From: Priapulus caudatus
Taxonomy: Eukaryota > Priapulida > Priapulimorpha > Priapulimorphida > Priapulidae
DNA: 22,368 nt
Assembly: GCF_000485595.1 (NCBI RefSeq)
Contig: NW_014579842.1
Location: 13,942 to 36,309 of the forward strand
Direction: 5' to 3'
Of the stretch, positions 1-9,498 are shown one piece after another (within the stretch, counting starts at the first letter, position 1; each line of letters opens with the position of its first letter). Position numbers and translations under genes: made by a program. Under the pieces are notes generated by a model. That model was not told where the DNA came from. It saw only the letters and a program-made list of their open reading frames with translations, and did not search any database.

Positions 1-86
1 GCAAATATTTACATGATTTATTTACAACAATTTGATAACAACAATTAATTTTTACAACAATTAAAAATTATATATTTTTTAAAATA

Positions 87-114
87 GGGTTTGGGTTAGG
101 GTTAGGGTTAGGGT
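87..114 (+). repeat. Interstitial telomere-like TTAGGG repeat
   Basis: About four units of GGGTTA with one GGGTTT variant. TTAGGG is the usual metazoan telomere unit. The end of this tract, GTTAGGGTTAGGGTCACAA, recurs in inverted orientation at about 3387-3404, which suggests both belong to one dispersed repeat rather than to an old telomere fusion. Confidence 0.85.
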
Positions 115-473
115 CACAATGTTGTGAATGCACCATAAAACAGGAGTTTGAGGCACGTGATTTGTATCAACCAATGGCAGCGCTCACTAGAACCATGTGT
201 TCTTGATTGACTTGGGAAAAAAAATCATGCAAGCCGCCCACTGCTGTCTGATGGTGTTCACTGCCAATACCATAAATCATGTGTCCACCCCACAGGGACC
301 TGACGCAGAAAAAAAAGAGTGTCATGTAAAAAGAGATGTCTTCTTTTTTTATATAACACATTTTGTTTTATATATATTTATTTTTTCTCCTCATGTCCCT
401 GTGGTCCAACCACTGCCGGGCACTGGCACTACTAATTTCTCACACACTGGAATTCCTTGATATAACCTTATGC

Positions 474-522
474 AGGGCTTCAGTTTCTTATTTTTAGATA
501 GGGCTTCAGTTTCTTATTTTAG
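474..522 (+). repeat. Two-unit tandem duplication
   Basis: The phrase AGGGCTTCAGTTTCTTATTT occurs twice in direct succession, starting at 474 and 500, separated by a few bases. It is a simple local duplication with no evident function. Confidence 0.8.
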
Positions 523-717
523 GCATGCATAGTTAATGACAGAAACAAAAGTATGGCTTAAAGTTTGAGCCTATGTAACATCTAGGCAGATGTAATAAGT
601 ATTGACAGGGTTCCTCCTTCACACTTAAAATTTGCTAGTCATGCATATATACCCTACAGCCAGGCTACAAACATGCATAGTGCGTTTTGTATAGTATAAA
701 CAATATGACATAGTATA

Positions 718-1244
718 CAGGGGCGTAGCCAGTATGTAGCAGTGTAGGCCCGGGCCTACACTTTTTTTGGCCAAGTTTTCTTCTTTTTTTTAAACACCCA
801 TAATTCAAATCCATAAGCTTGCTGGACGAGTTTAAGAGTCTAGGCAGGAAAAACTATTGAAATGAACTTAGCAAGAATATGGCTAAATTAGGTGACCTAT
901 TCTTCTGTCATCTAGGCTGTCATTTCTATCGCGTGCCGTTTCATTCAACACTCTACCCGCCGAAAAAACTAGGATCCGATCTTGTCAGTTTTTTAACATT
1001 TTAACTCGTTCGTAACACTATTTTAACTCGTTTGTGTTTTTTGGGTTTAAAAGTGATATTGAATGAGGTGTCTCAAGTTAGCAAGAGGCCAGGGAACCAG
1101 AATGAACACTCGGGAAGGGCCGTTTCCGGCCATCTGAGGGGTTTGTAAAACCAAAAATTTTCTTTTACGCTCCGCGCTAACCGATGGTGGCGCTCCGCTC
1201 AGATAGTCGTGCCTACAACTTTGAAAATCCTGGCTACGCCCCTG
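718..1244. mobile_element. hAT-like non-autonomous DNA transposon (MITE)
   Basis: The ends are perfect 15-bp inverted repeats: CAGGGGCGTAGCCAG at 718-732 and CTGGCTACGCCCCTG at 1230-1244. They are flanked by a 5-bp direct repeat GTATA (713-717 and 1245-1249). The CAGRG start is typical of hAT elements, although hAT normally makes 8-bp duplications, so the superfamily is uncertain. The 527-bp interior has no transposase. A frame on the minus strand (1047-1298) lies largely inside it and is treated as non-coding. Confidence 0.8.
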
Positions 1245-1663
1245 GTATATGATATAATAGTAACATATGACAATATGTGGTACTGCAAATTTTTCCAAGC
1301 CTGCTCAATGATGTAATACTAGGGCAATCTCATAGTAAACATTCTGCCACCTTAGAGGTTTGAATGAGGATACATACTAGCAACTCGCTGCAACTCTATG
1401 TAAAGGTTACAACACATAAATTTGGCTCCACGAAATGTGATTTAGCAAGAGAAAACTTCTCTCAGTTAGCCAAAGAACTGTTATCTCACCCAGCTAAAAC
1501 TTGGTGTACGTATATAATTCTAAAGTCATTTACCCACATTTTGCTAAAAGCTAGCCACATGTAAGTACTGGTATTTAGATAAAAGCAACTGATTCTAAGT
1601 TAATGAGACTTCCTACTGCAACAACAATTCCAAATAATTTAATATAATATAATATACTGAAAA

Positions 1664-1997
1664 TAGTGTTTCCCCTGGCCAAAATTGTCTGTGAGGTGGT
1701 GAAATTTTTGTGTGATGTGTTTGCGCATTTCGGGGTCCTAGCAAAGTGCGCAGCACATGAGCTGGCCAAGCTAGGAGGGTCCGGGGCCATGCTCCCCCAT
1801 ATATTTTTTTTGAAAAAATGGTGCAATTTGGTGCATTCTAAGCTATTCTGAACACATTGTTTGAGACTCTTGAATCTCCTTTTCAAGTTGTCAAAAGTTT
1901 CGTCAGCGAGGCGGTGTTTTAGACAAATTTCTGTGTGGCGGCTGAGAACTTGAGCGAGGGGGCCCGCCTCGCTCATGTCAATGCAGGAGAAACACTG
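1664..1997. mobile_element. Probable hAT-like MITE
   Basis: Imperfect terminal inverted repeats of about 15 bp bound a 334-bp segment: TAGTGTTTCCCCTGG at 1664 and GCAGGAGAAACACTG ending at 1997, the complement of CAGTGTTTCTCCTGC. The CAGTGTTTC-type end resembles hAT termini. No matching target duplication was found. It accounts for most of a 133-codon minus-strand frame at 1575-1976, which I do not call as a gene. Confidence 0.5.
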
Positions 1998-2123
1998 ATA
2001 TATAATACCCCCTGAATATTTTTATGGGTAACATGTACGTTGTCCATGTGTTTTTGTCAAGTTACAAGTTTGCTAAATGTTAACTTGCTGTTTTATCAGT
2101 TTTAACTTGCTGCTTCTTAACAG

Positions 2124-2242
2124 AACGAAGCCTCGTCCTCACGAATACCTACAGTTGAAAGCACTGCCAGAAACATGGGACTGGCGAAACGTGAATGGAA
2201 CAAACTATGCTAGTACAACGCGAAACCAGCACATACCTCAGT
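2124..2242 (+). CDS. Cathepsin Z exon: end of propeptide and mature N-terminus
   Basis: The acceptor is CTTCTTAACAG ending at 2123; the donor is GTAAGTAT at 2243. It encodes residues 1-39 and the first base of Tyr40. The protein runs from TKPRPHEYL through the WDWRNVNG start of the mature enzyme to RNQHIPQ, including the oxyanion-hole Gln and the mini-loop. The sequon NGT lies near the mature N-terminus. Confidence 0.93.
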
Positions 2243-3235
2243 GTAAGTATAAATGGTATTTGCACTACGCTCTCGTCGCTTTTATGTAAAAGGATCACGC
2301 ACTGCAGGAACACCACGATGGTCTTGCTGAAATCCTATGTTAAATTGATTCCTGGCATCAACCCGTCAATGACGTCTGGTCACTTTCTGTTCCTAGTAGT
2401 TTTTAAGCATGCTTCACCCGTGACCCGCAGAACCAGATTTAGATATAATGAGGCCATAAGCTATGGGAAGATGTAGAGGCTGGCCATATTTGGCAATTGT
2501 TAGCAGAGAATAAGGCTGTGTAACAACTGAACGTCGCAAGAACACCACTATCAATTAGGTTAATTAGGTTAGTTCGTTACTTAAATATAAGTTATAATAA
2601 TACTGTAACAATTGAAAATAACTGAGACTGCGAGGCCTCCTGCAGACCGCGGCCCTAAGCTGTAGGTGGTTTAGCTTATGCCTAAATCTGGTTCTGGTGA
2701 GCCAGTGCTATCATAGATGTAGAGATAGACCATATTTTTTCTAACACATTCTTCCCCAACCTTTTAAAACACGGCGCGGAGTCGGCCATCTTTCTTCTAT
2801 TCTATATCTGTGGCACGATTGATCGTTCGATGATCGTTCTCGACGACCGTGCGATTGATCGTTCTCCCTCTCCCAGCGCGACAGACCGCGGCTCCTGCTG
2901 GGCGGTGGGAACAATTTTCTTTTATTCTATATCTGTGATGCGATTGACCGCGATCGTTCTTTCTCCCGCGCGACAGACTGCGGCTCCTGCTGGGCCATGG
3001 GAACGACGAGCGCGATAGCCGACCGAATCAACATCAAGCGGAAGGGTGCGTGGCCACCTGCGTACCTCTCCGCGCAGAACGTGATCGACTGCGGCGACGC
3101 CGGCACGTGTCATGGCGGCGGCATGCTCGGCGTGTACGAGTACGCGCACAAGAACGGCATACCGGACGAGACGTGCAACAACTACCAGGCGGCCGACCAA
3201 AGTGAGAAGCAATCACGCGCGAGCGATGATTAACG

Positions 3236-3300
<65 letters not shown>

Positions 3301-6300
3301 ACGATCTATCTGATGTCTGATGATGAATAATTTTGCGGTGTTGAACGCGCTTGCACGTCCGACCGGCTGCGTGGTGAAACGAGGCTTGTGACCCTAACCC
3401 TAACAATTTTTAGTGTTATCTTGTATAATGACAATAGCTAATCATATGCAATCAGGTATTAATAGCTCTTGGTAATCACTATCGTGCATGATATGTGTAA
3501 ACTGTGATATCGGAAAGTGTGTTCTTTGTGTTAATTCACGAATCTCTGTCGCTTCACAGAGTGTGACAAAATGAATCAGTGTGGTACTTGCTCCTGGTTC
3601 AAGGAATGCTATGTGGTGCAGAAATACAAGCGATGGTTCGTCGGAGACTATGGATCCATTAGCGGTCGCGAGAAGATGATGGCCGAGATTTTTGCCAACG
3701 GTCCAATCAGGTAAAGGTTTACAGATGACGTAATGCCAAGTAAGACGTTTTAAAGAAGAAAAAATAAAATAATAAAAGAATTTTCAACCTCAGATGATTT
3801 TCATCCGATATCTAAGTGTGAGCCATTTGTTAATTTGCGCGCAATATCGCTTACACTGCCACGGTTTAGATTTTATCCGGAGTTAAAAAAACTATGTAGT
3901 ACAGTAAAACTCGCGTAAGTCGACATCGTCTAAGTCGTCAATTTGCGTAAGTCGACATGGAAGTCAAAGTCCCTATTCGCTCTCATAGTAGCCTAAATCC
4001 ATTGTAATAGCCCCGCCTAAGTCGACATTTATAAGTCGTCATTATGTACAAGTCGACGCCGTTAGACAGGTCCCATGTAATACAAAGAACAGTAATTTCC
4101 CATCTGTAAGTCGTCACCAGAAATGCCTATGGCGCAGTGTACGGTCTAGGGAATGCATGAGCTGGCTGTCGCAGACGGGTTGTTTGAATCGCATTGTTCG
4201 CTTGGACACATTGTGTTTTGTTTCCAGCTCGCATCTCGCACACTCCCAGATTCCCCACTGTATACAGTGTATTATATAGTGTATGCAGCCAAATGCAGGG
4301 TGTGAAATTAATGCCCCGGATCGAGTCAAATACACCCTGATTTACTGTCGGACTCCCTGAATTGACATGTACCTGAAAATTAATTCTTCTATACCAGTAT
4401 ACAGTACTAACTAATTCGTACCAGAGCACAGCCTCGCGGAATTACCGTATTTTTTTCAGCAAGTGTTCCAAGAAAATTTGGCGGACGTGCACCGCAAATG
4501 TCATGCTACGCAAGGCAGCTAATACAGTTTATACGACTATACGCGCATTACATACATTGTATAAGTCGACAAAATGACGACTTATGCGTAAGTCTTCATT
4601 TTCTCTAGTCGACACAAATATGCTGGTCCCAAAAGTGTCGACTTATGCAAGTTTTACTGTAATAAAAAACTTGAGTAACTGTTTACACGAAGCATAAAAA
4701 ATCATACCATTCATGAGATTTAAATTTTATTACATTTAAAAAAAAAAAATTTATGTACAAACCTGTTCATTATGGTTCTTATGTTAGTTGTGGAATCATG
4801 GCAACACAGAGACTTGAACAGAACTACACTGGTGGAATATACACGGAATACGCACTTTTGCCTCAGGTATTTATAGATTCACCTGACATATCTGTTTAAT
4901 CAGCCAGTTATTAAAGTTCCGTGTAATTGGGCCGCACTTAGTAAATTATCGATGCCTCATGTTTATTAACATTAGGTTTTTTCAAGGGAGCTATGATAAC
5001 TGAATTGCAATGACCATGTCAATGGCTTTATTATATGTAATACGTGACAGGAAAAGACGCGCTCATTGAATGAGGTTTCTTCTATTGGTTTGTACATCGA
5101 TTTGACCTGTAGGTGGAGCTACTGTACATTCATCAACATTGCTGTTGATGTTTTTTTCAACAACTAGCAATAGAGTAGTTAGTAACTGAACTTCTATCAT
5201 AAGTATACAAGTCAATTGAAGTCATGCTTACAAGTCATCATGTAAAGTTTGTAAATTGTTACAGGTGGGTACATGTATCATTGTAAGTGCGCAACTATAG
5301 AAAAAATGTATTCTATTTTGCATGTAACAGGTCAACCACATCATATCTGTCGCTGGCTGGGGCATCGATCATGACACTGGCACAGAGTACTGGATTGTTC
5401 GCAACTCTTGGGGAGAGCCGTGGGTATGTTCTCTTTATTGTGACTTACGTCGTGTTGTTTAATTCCATAATCAATTCTATGTAATTACCATATTGCTATA
5501 TAGTGATTTGCTGGAACTCTTTTACAAGTGTCAGTCGTCTGCTTGGTCCGAGATTCCTCTGACCAATGCCCACACTGACGATTTTGGTGGATTTGGTGTG
5601 GGTTAGCAGCTCCTAATCCACACCAAATCCATCAAAATCGTCGGTGTGGGCATTGGTCAGAGGAATCTCGGACTATCGTCTGCTCTGAACGGATTACCAT
5701 TTTCTTCAGGGTGTCAAATACTCCCTGATTTACTGTCGGACTCCCTGATTTAACATATGCAGGAGTCCGTGGGACTCCCTGAAAATTCTGCTATACTAAC
5801 TAGTTCGTTCCAGAGCACGGCCTCGCGGAATTACAGTATTTTTCAGCAAATCTTTAATTTTGAACCTCAAACTGCGGACTCCCTCATTTTGCTGCGGACT
5901 CCTTCTTTTTGAGGGCAGGAAATCCATCGGACTCTCTTGTTCAAAAGTTAATTTCTACTCCTGTTCTTTGTGACAATTTATCGTGTGTGAACAGGTTGAC
6001 CTCTAATATTTTACTCAATTTTTGTTCAATCAGTGTTAACATTTATTAACATCATCCAAATAAATTCTGGTTTCAGTAGTATGGCTCGGAATGTACTTTG
6101 AAATGTTTTGGTGAAAACCACAGAGTCGTGAATCGTGCTCATTCAGCGTTGGTATTGATGTGAAGTTTCTGTACCTCTTTGTTGCAGGGAGAGCACGGGT
6201 GGTTTAGAATTGTCACGAGCAAATACAAGGGTGGCTCCGGTGACCATTACAATCTTGCCATTGAGACAAGTTGTGCCTACGCTGATCCGATTATAAAATC

Positions 6301-6331
6301 TACCTTCATGACGGGAGAAGTTACAGGATAG
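2124..6331 (+). CDS. Cathepsin Z (cathepsin X), papain-family lysosomal cysteine carboxypeptidase; six exons, 5' partial
   Basis: The exons are 2124-2242, 2977-3201, 3560-3710, 4788-4866, 5331-5423 and 6188-6331. Every junction is GT-AG and the phases agree, giving 269 residues and a TAG stop. Cathepsin Z removes single residues from protein C-termini in lysosomes and can be secreted. Diagnostic features are the pro/mature boundary PRPHEYL, the HIPQ mini-loop specific to this family just before CGSCWA, the oxyanion Gln (residue 35), catalytic Cys44, His194 (in VNH) and Asn216 (in RNSWG), and two sequons, NGT and NYT. The human protein is about 303 residues, so the signal peptide and start of the propeptide are missing. 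A phase-2 acceptor at 2123 implies an upstream exon. A frame running through this acceptor from ATG 2077 has a hydrophobic stretch but is too short for signal plus propeptide. The gene is intact apart from the missing 5' end and its introns are loaded with MITEs. Confidence 0.95.
2428..2696. mobile_element. hAT-like MITE in cathepsin Z intron
   Basis: Inverted termini CAGAACCAGATTTAG (from 2428) and CTAAATCTGGTTCTG (ending at 2696), with a second matching block AGGCCATAAGCT / AGCTTATGCCT, bound 269 bp. The flanking 8 bases GTGACCCG (2420-2427) and GTGAGCCA (2697-2704) match at six of eight positions, as expected for an old hAT 8-bp target duplication. There is no coding capacity. Confidence 0.7.
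2793..2914 (+). pseudogene. Tandem partial copy of the catalytic-Cys exon and its acceptor (pseudo-exon)
   Basis: The segment TTCTATTCTATATCTGTG, then CGATTGA/GATCGTTCT motifs, then CGCGACAG, recurs at about 2915-3003, where it forms the genuine acceptor and the start of the next exon. Here the CAG acceptor (2882-2884) is followed by a copy of the first codons in which the disulfide Cys (TGC) has become Arg (CGC), while GSCW with the catalytic Cys is retained. Similarity stops after GGGAAC, where intron sequence resumes. No donor was seen directly after it, so it is probably non-functional but could compete for splicing. Confidence 0.75.
2977..3201 (+). CDS. Cathepsin Z exon with the catalytic cysteine
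   Basis: The acceptor is GCGCGACAG ending at 2976; the donor is GTGAGAAG at 3202. It completes Tyr40 and encodes residues 41-114, beginning CGSCWAMG with nucleophile Cys44 and continuing through [18 protein letters not shown] and [11 protein letters not shown]. It is markedly GC-rich compared with the other exons and the introns. A (TCTA)n tract starts about 33 bases after the donor. Confidence 0.95.
3236..3312 (+). repeat. (TCTA)n microsatellite
   Basis: About sixteen TCTA units run from 3236 to 3300, followed by a short interrupted extension (CGATCTATCTG). It lies near the start of the intron after the catalytic-Cys exon. Confidence 0.95.
3387..3404 (-). repeat. Short inverted telomere-like motif
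   Basis: TTGTGACCCTAACCCTAAC is the reverse complement of the end of the tract at 87-114, including the flanking GTCACAA. Only about two telomere units are present. Confidence 0.7.
3560..3710 (+). CDS. Cathepsin Z exon: Cys-rich loop and [15 protein letters not shown] block
   Basis: The acceptor is GCTTCACAG ending at 3559; the donor is GTAAAGG at 3711. It completes Lys115 and encodes residues 116-164, including [24 protein letters not shown] and ANGPI, all recognisable cathepsin Z blocks. It ends in phase 2 inside a Ser codon. Confidence 0.95.
3902..4659. mobile_element. Non-autonomous pogo/Tigger-like transposon in cathepsin Z intron
   Basis: The terminal inverted repeats CAGTAAAACTCGCGTAAGTC (from 3902) and its near complement GACTTATGCAAGTTTTACTG (ending at 4659) are flanked by TA on both sides (3900-3901 and 4660-4661). 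A CAGTAAAAC end with a TA duplication fits the Tc1/mariner-pogo (Tigger) group. Subterminal AAGTCGAC and AAGTCGTC motifs recur many times near both ends. The 758-bp element has no transposase. A different dispersed repeat lies inside it at about 4300-4462. Confidence 0.8.
4300..4462 (+). repeat. Dispersed repeat, copy 1 (inside the pogo-like element)
   Basis: It shares TTTACTGTCGGACTCCCTGA, then CAGAGCAC.GCCTCGCGGAATTAC and a TTTTTCAGCAA block, with the segment at 5708-5850. The order and spacing of blocks are the same, so the two are copies of one repeat family of at least about 140 bp. Confidence 0.75.
4788..4866 (+). CDS. Cathepsin Z exon with the NYTGGIY segment
   Basis: The acceptor is TATGTTAG ending at 4787; the donor is GTATTTAT at 4867. 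It completes Ser165 and encodes residues 166-191: [10 protein letters not shown], the sequon NYT followed by GGIYTEY, ending at Gln191 in phase 0. Confidence 0.93.
5331..5423 (+). CDS. Cathepsin Z exon with catalytic His and Asn
   Basis: The acceptor is GCATGTAACAG ending at 5330; the donor is GTATGTTC at 5424. It encodes residues 192-222: VNH with catalytic His194, VAGWG, and RNSWGEPW with Asn216. The loop between GWGI and EYW is about two residues longer than in the human enzyme. Confidence 0.95.
5544..5675. mobile_element. 132-bp near-perfect foldback (hairpin MITE) with 9-bp target duplication
   Basis: The left arm 5546-5606 and right arm 5613-5673 are 61-base inverted repeats with three mismatches around a 6-base loop (CAGCTC). 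The direct repeat TCGTCTGCT flanks it at 5535-5543 and 5676-5684, marking transposition. A 9-bp duplication is most typical of Mutator-like (MULE) elements, but the arms are too short to assign. A transcript of this intron would fold here into a long double-stranded stem. Confidence 0.88.
5708..5850 (+). repeat. Dispersed repeat, copy 2 (cathepsin Z last intron)
   Basis: Partner of the segment at 4300-4462. It is followed to about 5940 by further GGACTCC-containing phrases (GCGGACTCCCTC, GCGGACTCCTTC, ATCGGACTCTC), so the motif GGACTCCCT is itself internally repeated. Confidence 0.7.
6188..6331 (+). CDS. Cathepsin Z terminal exon
   Basis: The acceptor is TTTGTTGCAG ending at 6187. It encodes residues 223-269, [16 protein letters not shown] then [15 protein letters not shown], and ends at TAG 6329-6331. 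The C-terminal tail after ADPI is about a dozen residues longer than in the human protein. No canonical AATAAA was seen before the downstream element at 6402. Confidence 0.95.
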   Translation, partial: GEHGWFRIVTSKYKGGSGDHYNLAIETSCAYADPIIKSTFMTGEVTG

Positions 6332-6401
6332 GAAAAACTGGATGTAAATTTTCGATTGCCAGGATATAATTTCAATTTAGTTCACGTCAGTGATAGCATT
6401 G

Positions 6402-6686
6402 GGCCTAAAAAGACGTTTGTTTCCGCTAACGATCTGAAAAAAATTGGACACGGTAGGCAGGCAAAACTTTTTTTTTATCAAATACTTTTTATTTTTTTTT
6501 GTATTCTAACAATACTTGTTTTATACTTATAACAGCCCATATAATGACTTCAAAGTCAAATCAATGCATTTACCGATCGATATCACGTTGGGAATTTTTT
6601 TTTGCCGATCACGAGAAAAAGTATTGACACGGCGGTTTAAAATGGACTAGGTCGGGTTAGCGGAAACAAACGTCTTTTTTTAGGCC
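6402..6686. mobile_element. Unclassified MITE just 3' of cathepsin Z
   Basis: Inverted repeats of about 29 bp, GGCCTAAAAAGACGTTTGTT then TCCGCTAAC at 6402-6430 and the complement at about 6656-6686, bound 285 bp. TTG flanks both sides (6399-6401 and 6687-6689). The termini recall some PIF/Harbinger-type ends, but those usually duplicate TWA, so I leave it unclassified. It lies about 70 bp after the stop codon and may be part of the 3' UTR. Confidence 0.75.
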
Positions 6687-6689
6687 TTG

Positions 6690-8300
6690 GTGATTGTTTA
6701 TTACAGCAGTAACCTTACTCTATTTAATACTATGAACCGTTGTCAGAATAGTCTGTCGTTTTTCAACATCATATGCTGAACTAAACTTCAAAATATAACA
6801 TAATCCCATAACTCCACAGCAATGGTCAATCTAACCCAAGTTAATTATACTTCGTTACAAGAAGTTCATAAAGGAAGGTCTCACCCAAGTTAATATGCTC
6901 TTTGGTCAGGTCAGTGATTCTTTTTGGCTCGTAATGAAAAGAATGGACATGTTTGAAAAATTTACTCAAGTGTTTATACTATAATTATTTGCTGGTAATA
7001 ATCGCGCATTAGTATTGTTCTGACAGTGGCTTCCATGATGATAGCACTGGTGATTGTTTACCATTACGAATTACTAGGATGCAAAAAATGTTATTACATG
7101 TAACTGGTTCAATAGTAATTTTTAAAACAATCAACTAATATCTTTATATATGTAAACTGGTGTAATGTTACATTTAGCAGGTGGTATTCGCATAAAACAG
7201 CACAATTTATATACAGAAGTCAATGAAACGTTAGTCGGAAGGTACTTTCATTGAGCAGAAAGAGTTCTGGATCTAGAACTAGAATATAACTCTTGGTAGC
7301 ACTTTAAGTAACGTCATCGGTATAACAGAATTCACGAATCGATAGTCTGAAATGATTAGAAGTGAGTCGGCTGAAACTATAGGTGCTGTTACCACTGCAA
7401 AGCATGCAGTTGCGATGCGATTTTTTAAGCCCATCCCATCTATTGGTCATGAGAGGAACAACCTGACGACCAAGTTAATACATCTTGTCTAGGTTCAAAT
7501 TTGTTTTTATTCCCAATCCATGGTATACACAGATATGAATCGGTCCTTGTTGACCACAGCCACATGAACGTTGCAACCAGTGTAGTATCGTGGATGAAAT
7601 TTTACTACACCAGTCTGTTTTGGATTAATTACGCTTGTTTAGTCAAACTAATGCGTATTTTGTCAAATACGCTACCCTTGTTTTGCCCGACGTAGTCACA
7701 ACACAGTTTTGGTAAAATGCTATTCAAAATAAGTTTTCGCCCTGCAGCTCCTCGTGTTAAGCGGATAATTAAGAGTAGAACTGACTTTTGGTGTCAACAT
7801 ATTTTTGTACGTGAGGCACGTGGCAGCTTCACGGGGTGTGTGTCCACTGGTGTAGCTACCAGGGTTTTGGCAAATACAGTCGTTGCCATCTTCGTAATAA
7901 ACGAATAGTTCCGACCTCTCGTAGTTTTGTCAGGTTCTTAACTATTGCTGTCTGGCTATACAGTGCAGAGCTTCTTAACTTTCTTAGTTACGTAAGGCTT
8001 TCTTTACTGGGTGGGAGATGGATATATGTTGCTGGGACTAAGGTTGAGAGAGAGTGGAGCTTTCCTTACAGACAGATACCGTTCTGAAGCCTCTTGTTCT
8101 TGCGTTCTCTATTCTGTTGCGTGCGATCCTGTGTATAATTGTTTTGATATAGGTCTTGGGAATTTTTATAGGGTACCTAATACGTGTTATAAACAGATCG
8201 CAGTAATAAATTGTTCTAATCCAAAGTTTATGTGTTTGCCTCTTTTATACTTTAGATTTGTGACAGGTATAGTGTTAATAATATGGGTTTAATGGAATTG
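6690..8300. other. Intergenic stretch without a recognised gene
   Basis: AT-rich DNA. Frames of 63 to 93 codons at 7501-8292 overlap each other, contain no motif I recognise and lack clear splice or family signals. A phrase at 7039-7060 (TGATAGCA, then YTG, then GTGATTGTTTA) matches the target site of the MITE at 6402-6686. Confidence 0.5.
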
Positions 8301-8315
8301 GTGTGTGTATGTGTG

Positions 8316-8347
<32 letters not shown>

Positions 8348-8370
8348 TGCGTGCGTTCGTGCGTGTGTGC
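8301..8370 (+). repeat. (GT)n(GTGC)n microsatellite
   Basis: GT dinucleotides pass into GTGC tetranucleotides, ending in GTGTGTGC. It marks the left edge of the repeat-rich half of the window. Confidence 0.95.
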
Positions 8371-9081
8371 TCTAGCCTGAGCGTTATGGGTGCGGACCGC
8401 TGCCACTGAAGTTATAATTTATTAGCATACACTCGCGCTTTTAAAACCAATACTTCAGAGATACATGCCATAAATCGGCTCTAAATAGGCTATGCCTAAC
8501 AGTAAGTGCATATGCATATATATATATATATATATATATATACGTGCGTTAAAATTGACATCAGACGCCAGCTGCTTCGTCACATGTGACCCAGTCATTC
8601 CGTATTGGAATTCTCTCCCTTCCTCTGTAGTTTATTGCAAAATTTAGGCTTTTTCTACGGCGATCCACGGTGTCTCTTTACGTCTTCGATATGGTCTATT
8701 GGGCTTGGAAGACCAATGTGTACGAGGTTACCGCCTCGCGTATTATTGCCAGGAACACGGTTAAGAGCCTGGCGGAATAAGGGGGGGGGGGGGTCGGCTG
8801 GAGGTCATCCCATTTAATTTAGCGCCGGTTCTTATACGCGAAGGCACGAGTTCGTTTTCCCCGTTTCTCCTATTTCTCGATTTCGCTTTATTCTTAATTA
8901 TGTCAACATCTTGTAATATCTTAAAATATTACTAATATGTTATTAATCTTGAGTTTTCGACCTAAATCTAATATTTTGTGTAATTTTAGAATATATTCCC
9001 ACTAATAAAATGCGAGGGGATTTTTTTTCATTGTAGGAGCGGACATATAATCTACCATGTTTACTCTACCGGAATATACAG

Positions 9082-9114
<33 letters not shown>

Positions 9115-9179
9115 TATATACGTATATATAATACGTATATACATATATAATAGTATTATATATAAAATTATATTATAAA

Positions 9180-9453
9180 ACTAAATAAATATAAAACTAT
9201 AATAATTATAAACGTAATATATATTTTTGGTGTAATTTCCACCATTGTCTAGCGATGACGTCACTAAAGAACTGGTGACGTGTCCTGATCGCTCTTCCCC
9301 TTGCTTTTTTGCACTCCTAATTATGTAATGATTACTAATATTACTACAGAGATAATTATAACATAGATTATACTTAAAATATACATAAAAATTTATATAT
9401 ATATATATATATATATAATCTATATTTTTAAAATAAAAATAAATAAATACATG

Positions 9454-9498
<45 letters not shown>

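Larger units (their letters stand above)
1..713. other. 5' flank without a recognised gene
   Basis: This is AT-rich DNA with a telomere-like tract at 87-114 and a short tandem duplication at 474-522. Two overlapping frames of 64 and 87 codons at 167-460 lie on opposite strands, are low in complexity and resemble nothing I know. I looked here for the missing first exon of cathepsin Z (signal peptide followed by a Cys-Tyr propeptide motif and a donor) and found no convincing candidate. Confidence 0.5.

Noticed and set aside
1575-1976. 133-codon minus ORF
   Set aside because: Largely inside the MITE-like element at 1664-1997 and without recognisable motifs.
2077-2123. Alternative start of cathepsin Z at ATG 2077 giving a hydrophobic leader
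   Set aside because: The bases before 2124 form a good polypyrimidine-AG acceptor, and a direct start would leave almost no propeptide. Kept only as a minor possibility.
5130-5155. Small perfect hairpin CATCAACA...TGTTGATG
   Set aside because: An 8-bp stem in AT-rich intron DNA is expected by chance and has no supporting context.
5287-5484. 65-codon + ORF over the His/Asn exon
   Set aside because: It is a shifted frame of the cathepsin Z exon at 5331-5423.
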